A stretch of 64,000 nucleotides of DNA from Gliomastix tumulicola (Eukaryota > Ascomycota > Sordariomycetes > Hypocreales > Bionectriaceae), in the NCBI GenBank assembly GCA_001599755.1, contig BCHX01000001.1, positions 3,596,001 to 3,660,000 of the forward strand, read 5' to 3'. This document shows, one piece after another, positions 1-10,190 of the stretch (position 1 is its first letter; each line of letters starts with the position of its first letter). Below the pieces are notes generated by a model, which did no database searches, had not been told where the DNA came from, and saw only the letters and a program-made list of their open reading frames with translations. Both the position numbers and the translations under genes were made by a program.

Positions 1-467
1 GTCAACGCACTGAACGCTGCAGCCCAGACGGCACTCGCGGCAGCGACCGAATGTCATTATGACCTGGGATTTGAAGTATTATCATAATTCACCGTTGTTA
101 AGCAAAACAGCCCATGGTTGAGGCTCAGGTAAACATCCGTCCAATGTCCAGGTCCAGTATTCTCTCTGCCATGACGATACTTCAGTGGAGCCGTAATCTC
201 ATGTCTGAGATCCCGACTCCTGTCTCCTCTTATTATTCCTCGAGACTCTCTCCCCTTACTCACGCCCATATTTTTTTTTGCTGTTGCGAAAGTAAAACTA
301 TCAAGGACGAGAGAGACAATGTCCACGGGAATATATTACTCGTAGCCGCTCAGCTCGGCATCCGGCGCCTCTATCCGAGACATGCAGCATTCCGTCCCAC
401 TGTCTCAGATGACACAACGCTCATGTATAAGATACTAGCGCATCGGGGTTACACACGTCTAAGCACC
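1..467. other. Upstream region of the carboxylesterase gene
   Basis: No gene is supported here. The reading frame of the downstream esterase is open from an ATG at 114, but the stretch before 468 translates to sequence unlike a carboxylesterase. It is read as promoter and 5' leader. Confidence 0.5.
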
Positions 468-2525
468 ATGCCGCCACCCTCCCGAGACGAACCCTCGCTT
501 CTTCTCGTGCCAGCTGCCGCCGCCGCCACCACCCCGGGAGGAGGGACCCCGGGAGGGACCCCGGCCGAGGATACCGACAGGACCGACACGGAGGCGAGCT
601 TGAAACCCTCGCGTGCAGAGCAGCCTGGCTCTCTTGCTAAGAGCAGCCCTCTCGGCGCTATCGTCGGTCGCTTCAGGTCCAGGGGCAAATTACAACTATT
701 ATTACCCAGACCCCGGAGACGGCGGCTATGGACCGCGGTGGCAGCTGTTGTCGTCGTCCTCGCTCTCGGGTTGGGGCTGGGACTGGGCTTGGGCCTCCGG
801 AGCAGACAGGATGAAGTCGACACCTCCGGCCCTGTCATCCATCTCAGCTACGCCTCGTACCGGGGCACGCAGCTGCACAGCAACATCAGCCAGTTCCTCG
901 GCCTGCGCTACGCCGAACCGCCGCTCGGATCCCTCCGCTGGCGCGCCCCTTTACCCCCTTCTTCATCTTCATCATCATCGTCATCACCTTCCTCCGAGCA
1001 CAAGGACAGCAGTCACGATGGCATCCGGCAGGCCAAGGCCTTCGCGCCCATCTGCCTCGGCATCTCCGACGGCGACAAGGATTCCCACGACGAGGACTGC
1101 CTCTTCGCCAACATCTGGGCGCCCACAAACGCCACCGCCGACATGAAGCTGCCCGTCATGGTCTTCATCCAGGGCGGCGGCTACACGCGCAACGCGAATG
1201 CCAACTGGAACGGCACCCGCCTCGTCGAGGCCTCGGGCAACGGCATCGTCTTTGTTAACTTCAACTACCGCGTCGGCCTGTGGGGGTTCCTCGCCGGCGA
1301 GGCCGTTCGGGAGGACGGGGATCTGAATGTCGGCTTGCTTGATCAGCGGCGGCTCCTGCAGTGGGTGCAGGAGCACATACACAATGTATGTACTTTACCT
1401 TAACCCACTTTTCAGGCCCTCTACCTGATACTGACAAGTCAACAGTTCGGTGGCGACCCAAACCATGTTGTCATCCAAGGCGTCTCAGCTGGCGCCGGCT
1501 CCGTTGCCCTTCATCTCGTCGCCCACGGAGGGCGCAACGACAACCTCTTTGTGGGCGCCATCTCCGAGTCGACCTTCATCCCTGCTCATCCGCCTGTCTC
1601 CGACCTCGATTACCAGTTCGACCGCACCATAGAGCAGGCGGGCTGCCAGGACGATGATAGCCCCATCAACTGCCTCCGTGACATGAGCCAGGACGACCTC
1701 CAAGCGCTCAATGTCCCCGGGCCGTTTCCGGGGCGGACAGGCTACCCGCTGTTCTACTGGACGCCCTGCATTGATGGCGACCTTCTACGTGACAGTCCCA
1801 CGGCTTCTTTCTCCAATGGGAAATTCTTCCAAGTCCCGCTCCTCTTTGGAACGTGTACGGATGGTAAGTGACTCCTTCATAACTTGTGAAGATAAGTTCA
1901 TGAATAACACCAATCTCTGTTCCCAGAGGGCACCGTCTTCGCAAGCGACGCCTCATCCCCCGACGACGTGACATCCTTCCTCCAAGACAACTACCCCTCC
2001 CTCAACAGCTCCCAAGCCGCCGACATCCTCGACCTCTACCCCGAGGAGCCAGAGCTGCCCTTCCACAACACCTACTTCCCCTCCGCCGCCCGCGCCTACG
2101 GCGAGGCCACCTTCATCTGCCCCGTCCGCAACATCCTCAACCACGTCAACGCCACAAACACCACCTGGAGCTACCGGTACGACGTCCAGCAGGCCGACAC
2201 CGTCGACAGCGGCCTCGGCGTCCCCCATGTTGCCGAGGTCCCGGCCGTCATGGGCCCCGACATGCTTTCCTACCCCGCCAATCCGAGCTACACGACATAC
2301 AACGCCAACGCTGTGCCTCTTGTTATGAACTACTGGCTCAGCTTCGTCAAGACCCTCGATCCTAACCCGGAACGGCTGCCAGGCTCCCCTGAATGGGAGC
2401 CCTGGGCCAGGAACCAGAGCCGGATCGTGATAAAAACCCGAGACTCCGCCATGGAGAAAGTCGGCGAAGGCGAGAATAGCCGCTGCGAGTTCTGGGAAGA
2501 AATCGGGCCCCTGATACATCAATGA
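468..2525 (+). CDS. Type-B carboxylesterase, predicted type-II membrane protein
   Basis: Exons are 468-1385, 1446-1863 and 1927-2525 (644 aa); both introns are GT-AG and the joined frame is open. This is an alpha/beta-hydrolase of the carboxylesterase/cholinesterase family, expected to hydrolyse carboxylic esters of unknown identity. The nucleophile elbow reads GVSAGAGS, with Val where most relatives have Glu. The acid loop reads GTCTDEGT across intron 2, and the His loop is VPHVAEVP, so a Ser-Glu-His triad is present. Before the catalytic domain lie about 85 basic, Pro/Thr-rich residues and a hydrophobic stretch ending in repeated Leu-Gly pairs (about residues 88-110), which suggests a signal anchor with a lumenal or extracellular catalytic domain. 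A low-complexity serine run sits near residue 165. ATG 468 is preferred over 114 because the extra sequence is not family-like. Confidence 0.88.
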
Positions 2526-2735
2526 CGTGACGAGGATGTCTGCTTAAGCATGCTTTACATTCAACTCGCTTGACTAAACTTTGTGATAACATTACTCGTA
2601 CCCCGTCACCTCCCCATGGAGGTCGCATATAGAGATGTTGACATCAACTTCCAACCAATACTCAAAGCTGCATCCCGGCATTGTCACGATCCCCCCCAAC
2701 TGGCGAGCAGCAGAGCTTCAGCTACTGGGCGTTGG

Positions 2736-5700
2736 CTACTCATCCACCTTTCTCCTCACAAGCCGCCTGAAAAACCTCCTCGCCTTCTTGGTGAACTTCT
2801 TGAACCGGCCTTTTCGCCTCTCTCGGCCGGTAGAGCTCACCGTTGTGCGTGATGGAGTGTGTGTCATTGAGCCTTGGCTGCCATACCCCCTGCCTGACTC
2901 TATAGAGACGGTAGGGATTGGGGACTCCCGCCTCTTGGCTAACTTGCCTCGCCGCTTGTTCTCAGAGGAAAGCCGGCCCGTTGATACCTTTTGGCGTATT
3001 CCCCGACGAGGAGCAGAAACATGCTCGTCGGCAACCATAGTTATGGCATCTACATGTGCTTCGCCAGCTACTGATATGCTTGCACGACGCTTCGCGCTCC
3101 GCTCACTGAGCGAGCCCTGTGCTACAGATCTGGGCGAGTGCTCCCGACCGAGAGACTGAATCTCGCTCTTAGACACTGGCAATGTGCGATCAATGTTTGC
3201 CAGGAATTCTGGCATATCTGCACCCACTGTAGTCTGCAACCCTGCATTACTGGCGAGCACCGAGGTCTGGGGATGGCTCTGACCGTGGCTGTCGAGGGGA
3301 CTGGAGAGATTCAGTGTAGAACCGCCCGGTTCAGTGCCAATCTGAGAGTCTTTCTGATTGCGATTCATCTTGACCTTCAGCTTTTTTCGGTCCGGGCCGG
3401 TACTGACGCCTGATGAAGTAGGCTGCGAATCAAGATCCATTCCATTAGTTGTGACCAGGCCAGCGTGGGATTCTTGACTCTCGGACTTCTTGATCTTGAG
3501 TTTCAATCTTGGGAACCCTCTTCGACCCTGTTGTGCCGGATCTTGAGGCGCTTGTGCAGTCCTTTCTTTCTGGCGCTTCCCGTCGGATCGGCCCAAAGAC
3601 TGCTTCTCGCTTTGTCTTTCTGTGCGAGACCCAGAAACAAGATCTCTGGCGACGTTATTCCCCTCTTCCTCGTCATCTGGGAGCGCAGGTAAATCCTTTA
3701 GAAGCTGAGGAATACTGCGCCTGACTTTGAGCTCACGGGCGGGAGAGATTGGCTCTGGTGACAAGATCGGAGTCTCTCTACCAGGACCAGCCCTGCTGTT
3801 TATTGTTGAGGGAGTGATGTTCACACTGCTGAGATGCAAAGCTGCTTGGTTCCGGCGGTGTCGTTTGTACGACGATGTACTATCGGACAGATCCTCTATT
3901 CGCAAGCTTGACTGATTGTTACCTTCCTTGCCGCTCCTCTCGACCACATTGGGCGTGCGAGGTGCGGTAGAAAGAACCTCAACCGGAGCAGGTGTGCGAG
4001 GCCATGCCAAGGGCTGCGATGAAGACGGTTCAATGCCAGTCGTGAAGGGCGAAATCGAAGTGGACTGTGTATGATTTGCAACGCGCCTGGCGTCCGAACC
4101 AGTTTCTGGACATTGGCGAGATTGGAAAACCTCTGACTGTCCATCATAAGATGGCATGATACGAAGGTTACTGACGTGTTGACCGACGTTCTGTCCCTTA
4201 GAAGCATCATTTCCACCTGGTGGATAAGCCTCACCTCTAGGAGGCAACGGCACATCACGACGCAGTTCCTGCAGTCGAGATGGACCTGCCGAGGAGGCTT
4301 TCAATGGGCCATGCTCACCTGTCAGCGTGAGGCTGTTTGCATGACAAGAAGGAACATCTTCGATCTGGCCAGGATGTGGAGTAATGGCTGTAGAACGTGG
4401 CGTATGGATTCTGTCCGGCCTTGCAGTCTCTTTCGAAAAGTTGCGACAAGGAGACTTAGAGGATATAACTTCGAGGAACTCGTCCCCAGAGCTCGATCCT
4501 TCCATTGAGTTAGCAGCCGCTTGAATGAATAATAGCCAGATTGCTCTGGGTCAGCTTGAGAGGAAGTACCTTTCCAGTTGTCTAGGTTAGCTGCCCCTGG
4601 AGTATCCAGGCTTTGATTCTCTTCTGCTCTCAGAAACATGGGGCGACTTAAGCTGCCAGTCCTCTGAGGAATTGGACAGAGAGGTGGGACTTGCCCCAAC
4701 GGTGGTGCCTCAAAGTTCTCACTGGAATCATTGTAGAGTGATGCCATAGAGTTGCATGGAGCTGGTTCTTGGTACATATCATAAATCGACGTTAAACTGT
4801 TCGACGCCATGCTCTGGTCGGTAAGGACGTGATGGTTTCTGTCAATCATTTTCGGCGTTCTCGTTCTGTATGAGCGAGGAGTATTTAACCCGGACGGGCT
4901 CTGGTACGCCGTGTGCAGTGCTGGGGACGCCCTCCTCGAGAGCGACGTCGTCGAGCGATTTGCCTCTGGTCCGTATGCAGGGAGCAGTGGACGCTGGTAT
5001 CCCGGACCAACATCGCGGCGATTGTACCCATGTCCGCTTTTCTGCTTGTTCTGTTAGTGCCTCCGGCACAGTCAAAGGGCCAAAGTCTGCATACATGAGG
5101 AAGCATAGGCCCTTCGGATGCCGATACGGGAGATGGACCGCGAAAATCAGAACGTTTCGATCTTGTCGTATATGGATATGGGGATTGCCGTCCCCGAAGG
5201 CTGGTATGACTTGTCTGCTTCGACAACGCGGACGAGGATTTGTGATGTGGCATTCGTCTGGAGTTGCTTGCAGTCAGAAAGAGGTCATGCGAGCCCTCAC
5301 ACATTGAAACCGAGCGTGAAGAAGAGTGCGTATCTGACCCATACAAGGACACAATCTCCGAGAGGGTATCTCTCCGGTGCGATGGCAGCTTTTGACGATC
5401 GTCCCGCAACAGACTCTTGGACCTGGATTCTTGAAGGATGTCCGCGTCGATAAGAGCTTCTCGCGAACTTGAACTCATATCGGAGGCCGGCGGGACTTTA
5501 GATGTAATGGTGTGAATCCCCAGATCTCCCGTCTCGAATGTTGTTTTCAACATGCTATCCAATGGCCCTGGCGAGGACAGGAGAGCTGAGTTGCTGTTGA
5601 TAGACCGCAAAGGGCGATGTGGCAAGGTGTCATATGACCGAGGAGCCTGGCCATGAGCTTTACGGGATCTTTGAAGCTTGCCTAGACTGGCAGACCTTTG

Positions 5701-5853
5701 CCGGTCGGCTTCCCAGTTCTCGGCCATTGCTAGGTAGCTATTATGGGTAGAACTAGTAAGAGATGGTAAGGCGAAGTAGGGATGACCAAACTCGAAATGA
5801 GTGCTTGGTAGAGGGCCAAGCAACAACGATGTATCCTGCAATGTATAGGTCAA
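2736..5853 (-). CDS. Hypothetical disordered protein with a highly basic C-terminus
   Basis: Exons on the minus strand are 5853-5095, 5041-4570 and 4498-2736 (997 aa). The 53-nt intron (5042-5094) and 71-nt intron (4499-4569, branch GCTAAC) restore one open frame. I do not recognise the family. The protein is rich in Ser, Pro, Arg and Gln with no obvious folded domain. Its C-terminus is an Arg/Lys/Phe-rich amphipathic stretch (about residues 974-994), a possible membrane- or nucleic-acid-binding helix. Start is uncertain: 5853 is the first Met, but a splice-acceptor-like TTGCAG lies just inside it and MAENW at 5727 is a good alternative. It converges with the esterase (210 bp apart) and diverges from the 174-aa protein at 6987, which has a similar C-terminal motif. 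Confidence 0.7.
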
Positions 5854-6986
5854 TATTCGGAGTCGAAGTTGACGTCCTTATTCTTCGCAAGTCGTTGCTG
5901 CAATCCGTCACCGTCGGCTCTCAGTTCTCATTCTCTTGACCAGCTGGGAGGAGGAAGATGTATCCGCAGGTGATGAGACCAAAACATTAAGGTAGTGGGA
6001 TGTGGGAGGATGCCATGGAAGAAAGGAGTAGGATCAGAGACGGTGCTGAGAAAAGGCATTGTTGTAATGATCCAGCGTGGGTGCTGAGGCAGGAGTGATG
6101 CAGATTAATCACATCACGGGTTGCAGCCTGTGAATGCGAGTGCGAGCCATGTAACGATGACATCGAGCCGTGAGCAATTGGCTCAAAGGTGGAGGTACTG
6201 TTTACGTTGAGCATCATGGGCAGGAGTTCGATTGCTTTCCTCTGGGCGAGTTAGGAAGGAACGATGCTGAGGGTGAGTGGCAGAGGAAGGAGCGACGCGA
6301 GGAAGTTGGTAGACTGCGCACCTTCCACGTTTTGCACACCAAAGGCGCAGGTCTCGGCCCGCAGATGTGCACCAGGAGAGATGCCACCTTGTAGGTACCT
6401 ACGCCTTTTATAACACTGTTACAGGCACAAGATCTAAAACGGGATAAGCGCAGCCGTTGCATGTTCACATGTTCCGCGGAAGTCACCATCAAAGGACCCC
6501 TCGGGAGGGGGGACGCTGAGTTCCCGTTGAGCATTCGTTGAGGATCAAAGACGATGCCAAAGATACTTGCAAGGACAAAGGGCTACTCGGAAGTCCCCAG
6601 CCACCTGGGCCGGTATGTTGTATGAGGCTTGAACCATCAAGTATCTCAAAAATCTAGATTCGGGAGCGTTCAGGCGGCTCTGGGTGGCTGTTATTCCTGA
6701 TGCCAACAAGATTAACGTTACCTGCCGTCAACATCAACATTACCTAGTACTTACCCATCACAAACAGTCTATGGCCGAATCTCGTGAGGACGAACCTGAT
6801 TCCATATGATGGCAAGCTCGAGTGCCTCGGGAGACAGGGATCTTCCTCGAAGTCGATCTTGATGGGATATTGAATTCATGGTGGTATCCGACAGCCACTT
6901 TGCTCCCAGCCTCGTGAAAGCTTAAAGGAACTCAATCTATTACCGACAGAGCGACCGCGTCCCAACACCAGCCCATCCTCGTCAAC
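5854..6986. other. Divergent intergenic region between two unknown genes
   Basis: This 1.1-kb stretch separates the starts of the 997-aa and 174-aa genes. Only short open frames with no family resemblance are present. It is likely promoter and 5' leader sequence for both neighbours. Confidence 0.5.
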
Positions 6987-7511
6987 ATGGCAGCAGCGGG
7001 TAGTCAGCCTGCTTTGAAAGCGCTGCCGAGATCCTATCCCAGCATGCTTGAGCAGCCGGAAAGCGCGTCAAGTTCCCCACGGCCCAGCTCAACGCAGCCC
7101 ACAATCTCGACCGGCAACAGTGTGCTGACCAGGCGAAACGGATCTCGTTTCGTCGAATTGTTCGATTATCCATCGTCGTTGGAAGGGCTCCGCCCCCCCT
7201 TGATCGACTACTGCACCTCGAGCAGCGTACCTGGCTCTGCGAATACATCCGGGACAGAGCTGTCCGACGCTCCTTATTTGTTTCCTTACCAACCGGGATC
7301 GGCCACAGCATCAAGAACGACACATAGCCTGGCCGTATCACACCTGCCGGGTGAGGGAGAGCCACCGCCTCCGCCTGTACCACAACCACCGCCACCACCA
7401 CCACCACCACCAGCACCTCCGCCTCGACGATCTCATTTTCAAAGATTTCGTGATTGGGCGCGCACGCTTCTGCGGAGGAAGCCTAAAGGGAAGCCGAAGA
7501 CCCGGAACTGA
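6987..7511 (+). CDS. Small proline-rich hypothetical protein
   Basis: A single exon of 174 codons starts at an ATG in good context (GTCAACATGG). The protein has a Ser/Pro-rich N-terminal half, a polyproline block at about residues 125-146 and a short basic C-terminus. F151, F154, A158, R159, L161, L162, R163 and R164 there match the spacing of the C-terminal motif in the divergent neighbour. No known domain is seen. The opposite strand is also partly open here, so coding status rests on start context, protein composition and the shared motif. It may be a lineage-restricted signalling or membrane-associated protein, but that is a guess. Confidence 0.55.
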   Translation: MAAAGSQPALKALPRSYPSMLEQPESASSSPRPSSTQPTISTGNSVLTRRNGSRFVELFDYPSSLEGLRPPLIDYCTSSSVPGSANTSGTELSDAPYLFPYQPGSATASRTTHSLAVSHLPGEGEPPPPPVPQPPPPPPPPPAPPPRRSHFQRFRDWARTLLRRKPKGKPKTRN

Positions 7512-7805
7512 TAGTTTTTTCCCACCCGGTTTGACGAAGCGAACTGTTCAGCAACAGAATATGAAATTGATACATGCTTAGTCAACAGGCGGGAAAGGAA
7601 GAAGCTGGGGTCATACCATGTTTTGAGAAATCTCGATGATCGGAAGGCCCGAGTCATTGGATACATTGTGTTGGATATACCTTGAGTCAGAGACGAGCGT
7701 GTCATTTAAGATGGTCTAAATTGAAGTTGAATTTTGCAAGATGAGTCGACGTAACTAATATAAACAGGTTATCAAACAATGGATCGCTTGGGTATATCTT
7801 GTGCC

Positions 7806-9602
7806 TTAGAAAACACCACCGCCGATGATAAAGAGTCGCTCCTCTTCCTTCTTTGCCCACTGAACAATCTTATTAGCCCCCTGGGTGATGGAAGCCCGGG
7901 ATGTGTTCGGCCCAGCTACACAGTAGAACTCGAAGACTGGCGTAACCCAGGCTAACGAGGTGGCGTCTTCCTCAACGCTGTGTAAGACCTTCGAATGTGA
8001 AAACTTGGCGTGGACGGACGAGTGAAGCATGTGATAAAGACTGACTAGTCTTCTACGTGCCACCAAATCGTTGAACGGGGCTTCAAACGAGCTCATGCAG
8101 AATTGTACGTTATTGCGAGACTTGAACAAGAAGTGGCAGATGGGGCTCCCGGGAGCGATCTCGGAGATCTTGGGACGCCCGGCACGGGTGGCACTTCGTA
8201 TAAGTGCCAGACTACCGTTTTTAGCCAGCTGCTGAACAACATTGTCGCGCATTTGCTTCAGCGAGAAAAAGCTTTCCCGGTCTGTGCTGATAAGCACCAG
8301 AGCCACTTCGTCCTGGAAGGAAGTACTCGCGTTGGAAGATGGGGATTCGGCCGGCTTGTCGTCTTCAAAGAAGCTGACATACATGTAGAGGTAGCCCCTG
8401 TTGTTGAACGCGGGAAGACATAGAGGAATCCAGTTTTCACCGCCTCCTGCTTTGATACCTTCCGATTCGAAAAGCATATTGAAGATGAGTTGCAAGTCAC
8501 TCGGGTGAAGCGAGTGCTGACGTGGCCGGATGACGCTCACCAGTTTCCCCCCCGAAACGATGAGGCCGAAAAGGAGCGTATCCGTCCTCAATTTAAGGAA
8601 AGTGTTGGTGATGGTCTGCCGGTGGGACTTGCGGAGCTTCAGGCATTCCAGCGAAGTGAGGAGGGCCGATGGCGAGCCTTTGGTAAAGCTGTCGGCCAAG
8701 GACGAGAGAAGAGACTCGGTGCCATGAAGGGGTTTACGAAGATCGCTTGACGGGCGGTTCTTGAAGATGTGTGTCAGTTTCGGTAGGGTGAGGGTCGAGA
8801 GGATTTGCATGTAGAGGGCCTCCAGTTGCACCCGTAGCTGGGCATCACTTTCTCCTAACTTGCTGATGGCTACAAAATATAGAGGGCCCTGGGTCGTGAT
8901 GAGGAAGCGAGTGTTGCCTGCGGTAAAGCCTTGAAGCGGGTTTTTGGCGTCCTCCTGGAAGAAGGATATGATGGTCTGGAAAACGCCAATTGACGAGTTG
9001 ATAAGACTCAGATCCCCGTGACGGCTCCAAATCGGTTTCCCTGCCGAGGAGAGGATCATGTAGTGCTTAAGCTTAGACTTCCATACGGAGAGTCTCTCGT
9101 CGTCGCTAACATCCTGGGACTCGTCCGGCAATTCGTCGAATTCCTCCTCGAAGCTTGCCAGTTTGTCGTCCGCAGCCAAATGCGACTTCTCAAATGGCTG
9201 TACCGCGGTGGACTGGGACCGTAGTCGATTCCATGCCACGCTTCTCTTGTTGAGCTCACTGGTCAGAAGACTAGCAATATCGGCCGCGGGTCTCAGAGTC
9301 GGGGCGAAGCTTGTGACACTCGCATTATCGTCGTCATCTATGTGCCCGGCGAAGCTCGGTAGTCGTCTCGGAGATGCAGGGCCGCTGCTGATTGGGCTGG
9401 AGACGGACTTCTGACCTGGCGCTGCCGAAAACGTCCCTCGTGATCCGTCGGGAAACGACACTGTTTGGATATCGAGGTGGGTGACGGCGGTCGTAGCTTG
9501 GGCCGAGAGGCCCGTCTTATCTATCGACGCGCTGGTGGACGGCCGAGGAGGTAGAGGGGGTCGTTGATGCCCCTCCTCAGGAGCGCCGGTGTCATGCACC
9601 AT
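7806..9602 (-). CDS. MON1: Vacuolar fusion protein Mon1
   Basis: One intronless frame of 598 aa. The first 180 residues are acidic and low in complexity; the rest matches the Mon1 longin-domain organisation, with recognisable blocks such as KLKHYMILSSAGKPIWSRHG (about residue 177), PLYFVAISKLGE, and GLIVSGGKLVSVIRPRQHSL. Mon1 pairs with Ccz1 as the guanine-nucleotide exchange factor for the Rab7 GTPase Ypt7, driving the Rab5-to-Rab7 switch on late endosomes, vacuole fusion and autophagosome fusion. CCZ1 is not in this window. The gene is head-to-head with DOP1 (588 bp between start codons), so two endomembrane-traffic genes may share a promoter region. Confidence 0.93.
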   Translation of the reverse strand: MVHDTGAPEEGHQRPPLPPRPSTSASIDKTGLSAQATTAVTHLDIQTVSFPDGSRGTFSAAPGQKSVSSPISSGPASPRRLPSFAGHIDDDDNASVTSFAPTLRPAADIASLLTSELNKRSVAWNRLRSQSTAVQPFEKSHLAADDKLASFEEEFDELPDESQDVSDDERLSVWKSKLKHYMILSSAGKPIWSRHGDLSLINSSIGVFQTIISFFQEDAKNPLQGFTAGNTRFLITTQGPLYFVAISKLGESDAQLRVQLEALYMQILSTLTLPKLTHIFKNRPSSDLRKPLHGTESLLSSLADSFTKGSPSALLTSLECLKLRKSHRQTITNTFLKLRTDTLLFGLIVSGGKLVSVIRPRQHSLHPSDLQLIFNMLFESEGIKAGGGENWIPLCLPAFNNRGYLYMYVSFFEDDKPAESPSSNASTSFQDEVALVLISTDRESFFSLKQMRDNVVQQLAKNGSLALIRSATRAGRPKISEIAPGSPICHFLFKSRNNVQFCMSSFEAPFNDLVARRRLVSLYHMLHSSVHAKFSHSKVLHSVEEDATSLAWVTPVFEFYCVAGPNTSRASITQGANKIVQWAKKEEERLFIIGGGVF

Positions 9603-10190
9603 CTTTGTTGAAAGTCCTGGGTTGGTCTATCCAGGGCATCTCTGAGGCTCGCTAACGGGGGCGGGAGCGATTCAAGTTGGAAGTCGACCAACTTGGCATT
9701 CTTGATGAAGTCTCATACCATATCGACGGCAAGAGAGCCCACAAATGCAAGCTTGAGGAGCTCGGATGGGTACAGAGTTGGCGATATCGTGTTGAAGGAA
9801 GTCGTAAATAGCGCGGGGCTGGCGGGAAGCTCGTTGATGGTGACGACTCGAAGACACGGCATTGATTGGTCGCATGACGCGACCCACCGAAGCTGCCTGG
9901 AAATAGTAGCTGATAGGCGGTAAGACCAGGCGGCTTTGTGCCTTCCTTCGGGGGCTTTCAGCAGGGCGGGCAACTAACCTACAGCGGGTACTGGTGCCTA
10001 CAGCGCTGGACGCCGTATAGCGTCATCCCTCCAACGCGGCATAGAGAAACGTAGCCTCATGGGTACATGTTCAACCAGACGACACAGCTCCCTTGTCTTT
10101 GGCTCGCTCGACCATCACCACACACACATGGAGCTGCATAGTAGCGGGATATGTCCAGTGGTCGACCCTACAATCTGATTCAGCACAAGA
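9603..10190. promoter_or_regulatory. Shared upstream region of MON1 and DOP1
   Basis: This 588-bp divergent intergenic stretch has no supported gene. It must hold the promoters and 5' leaders of both MON1 (minus) and DOP1 (plus). No specific site is claimed. Confidence 0.5.
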
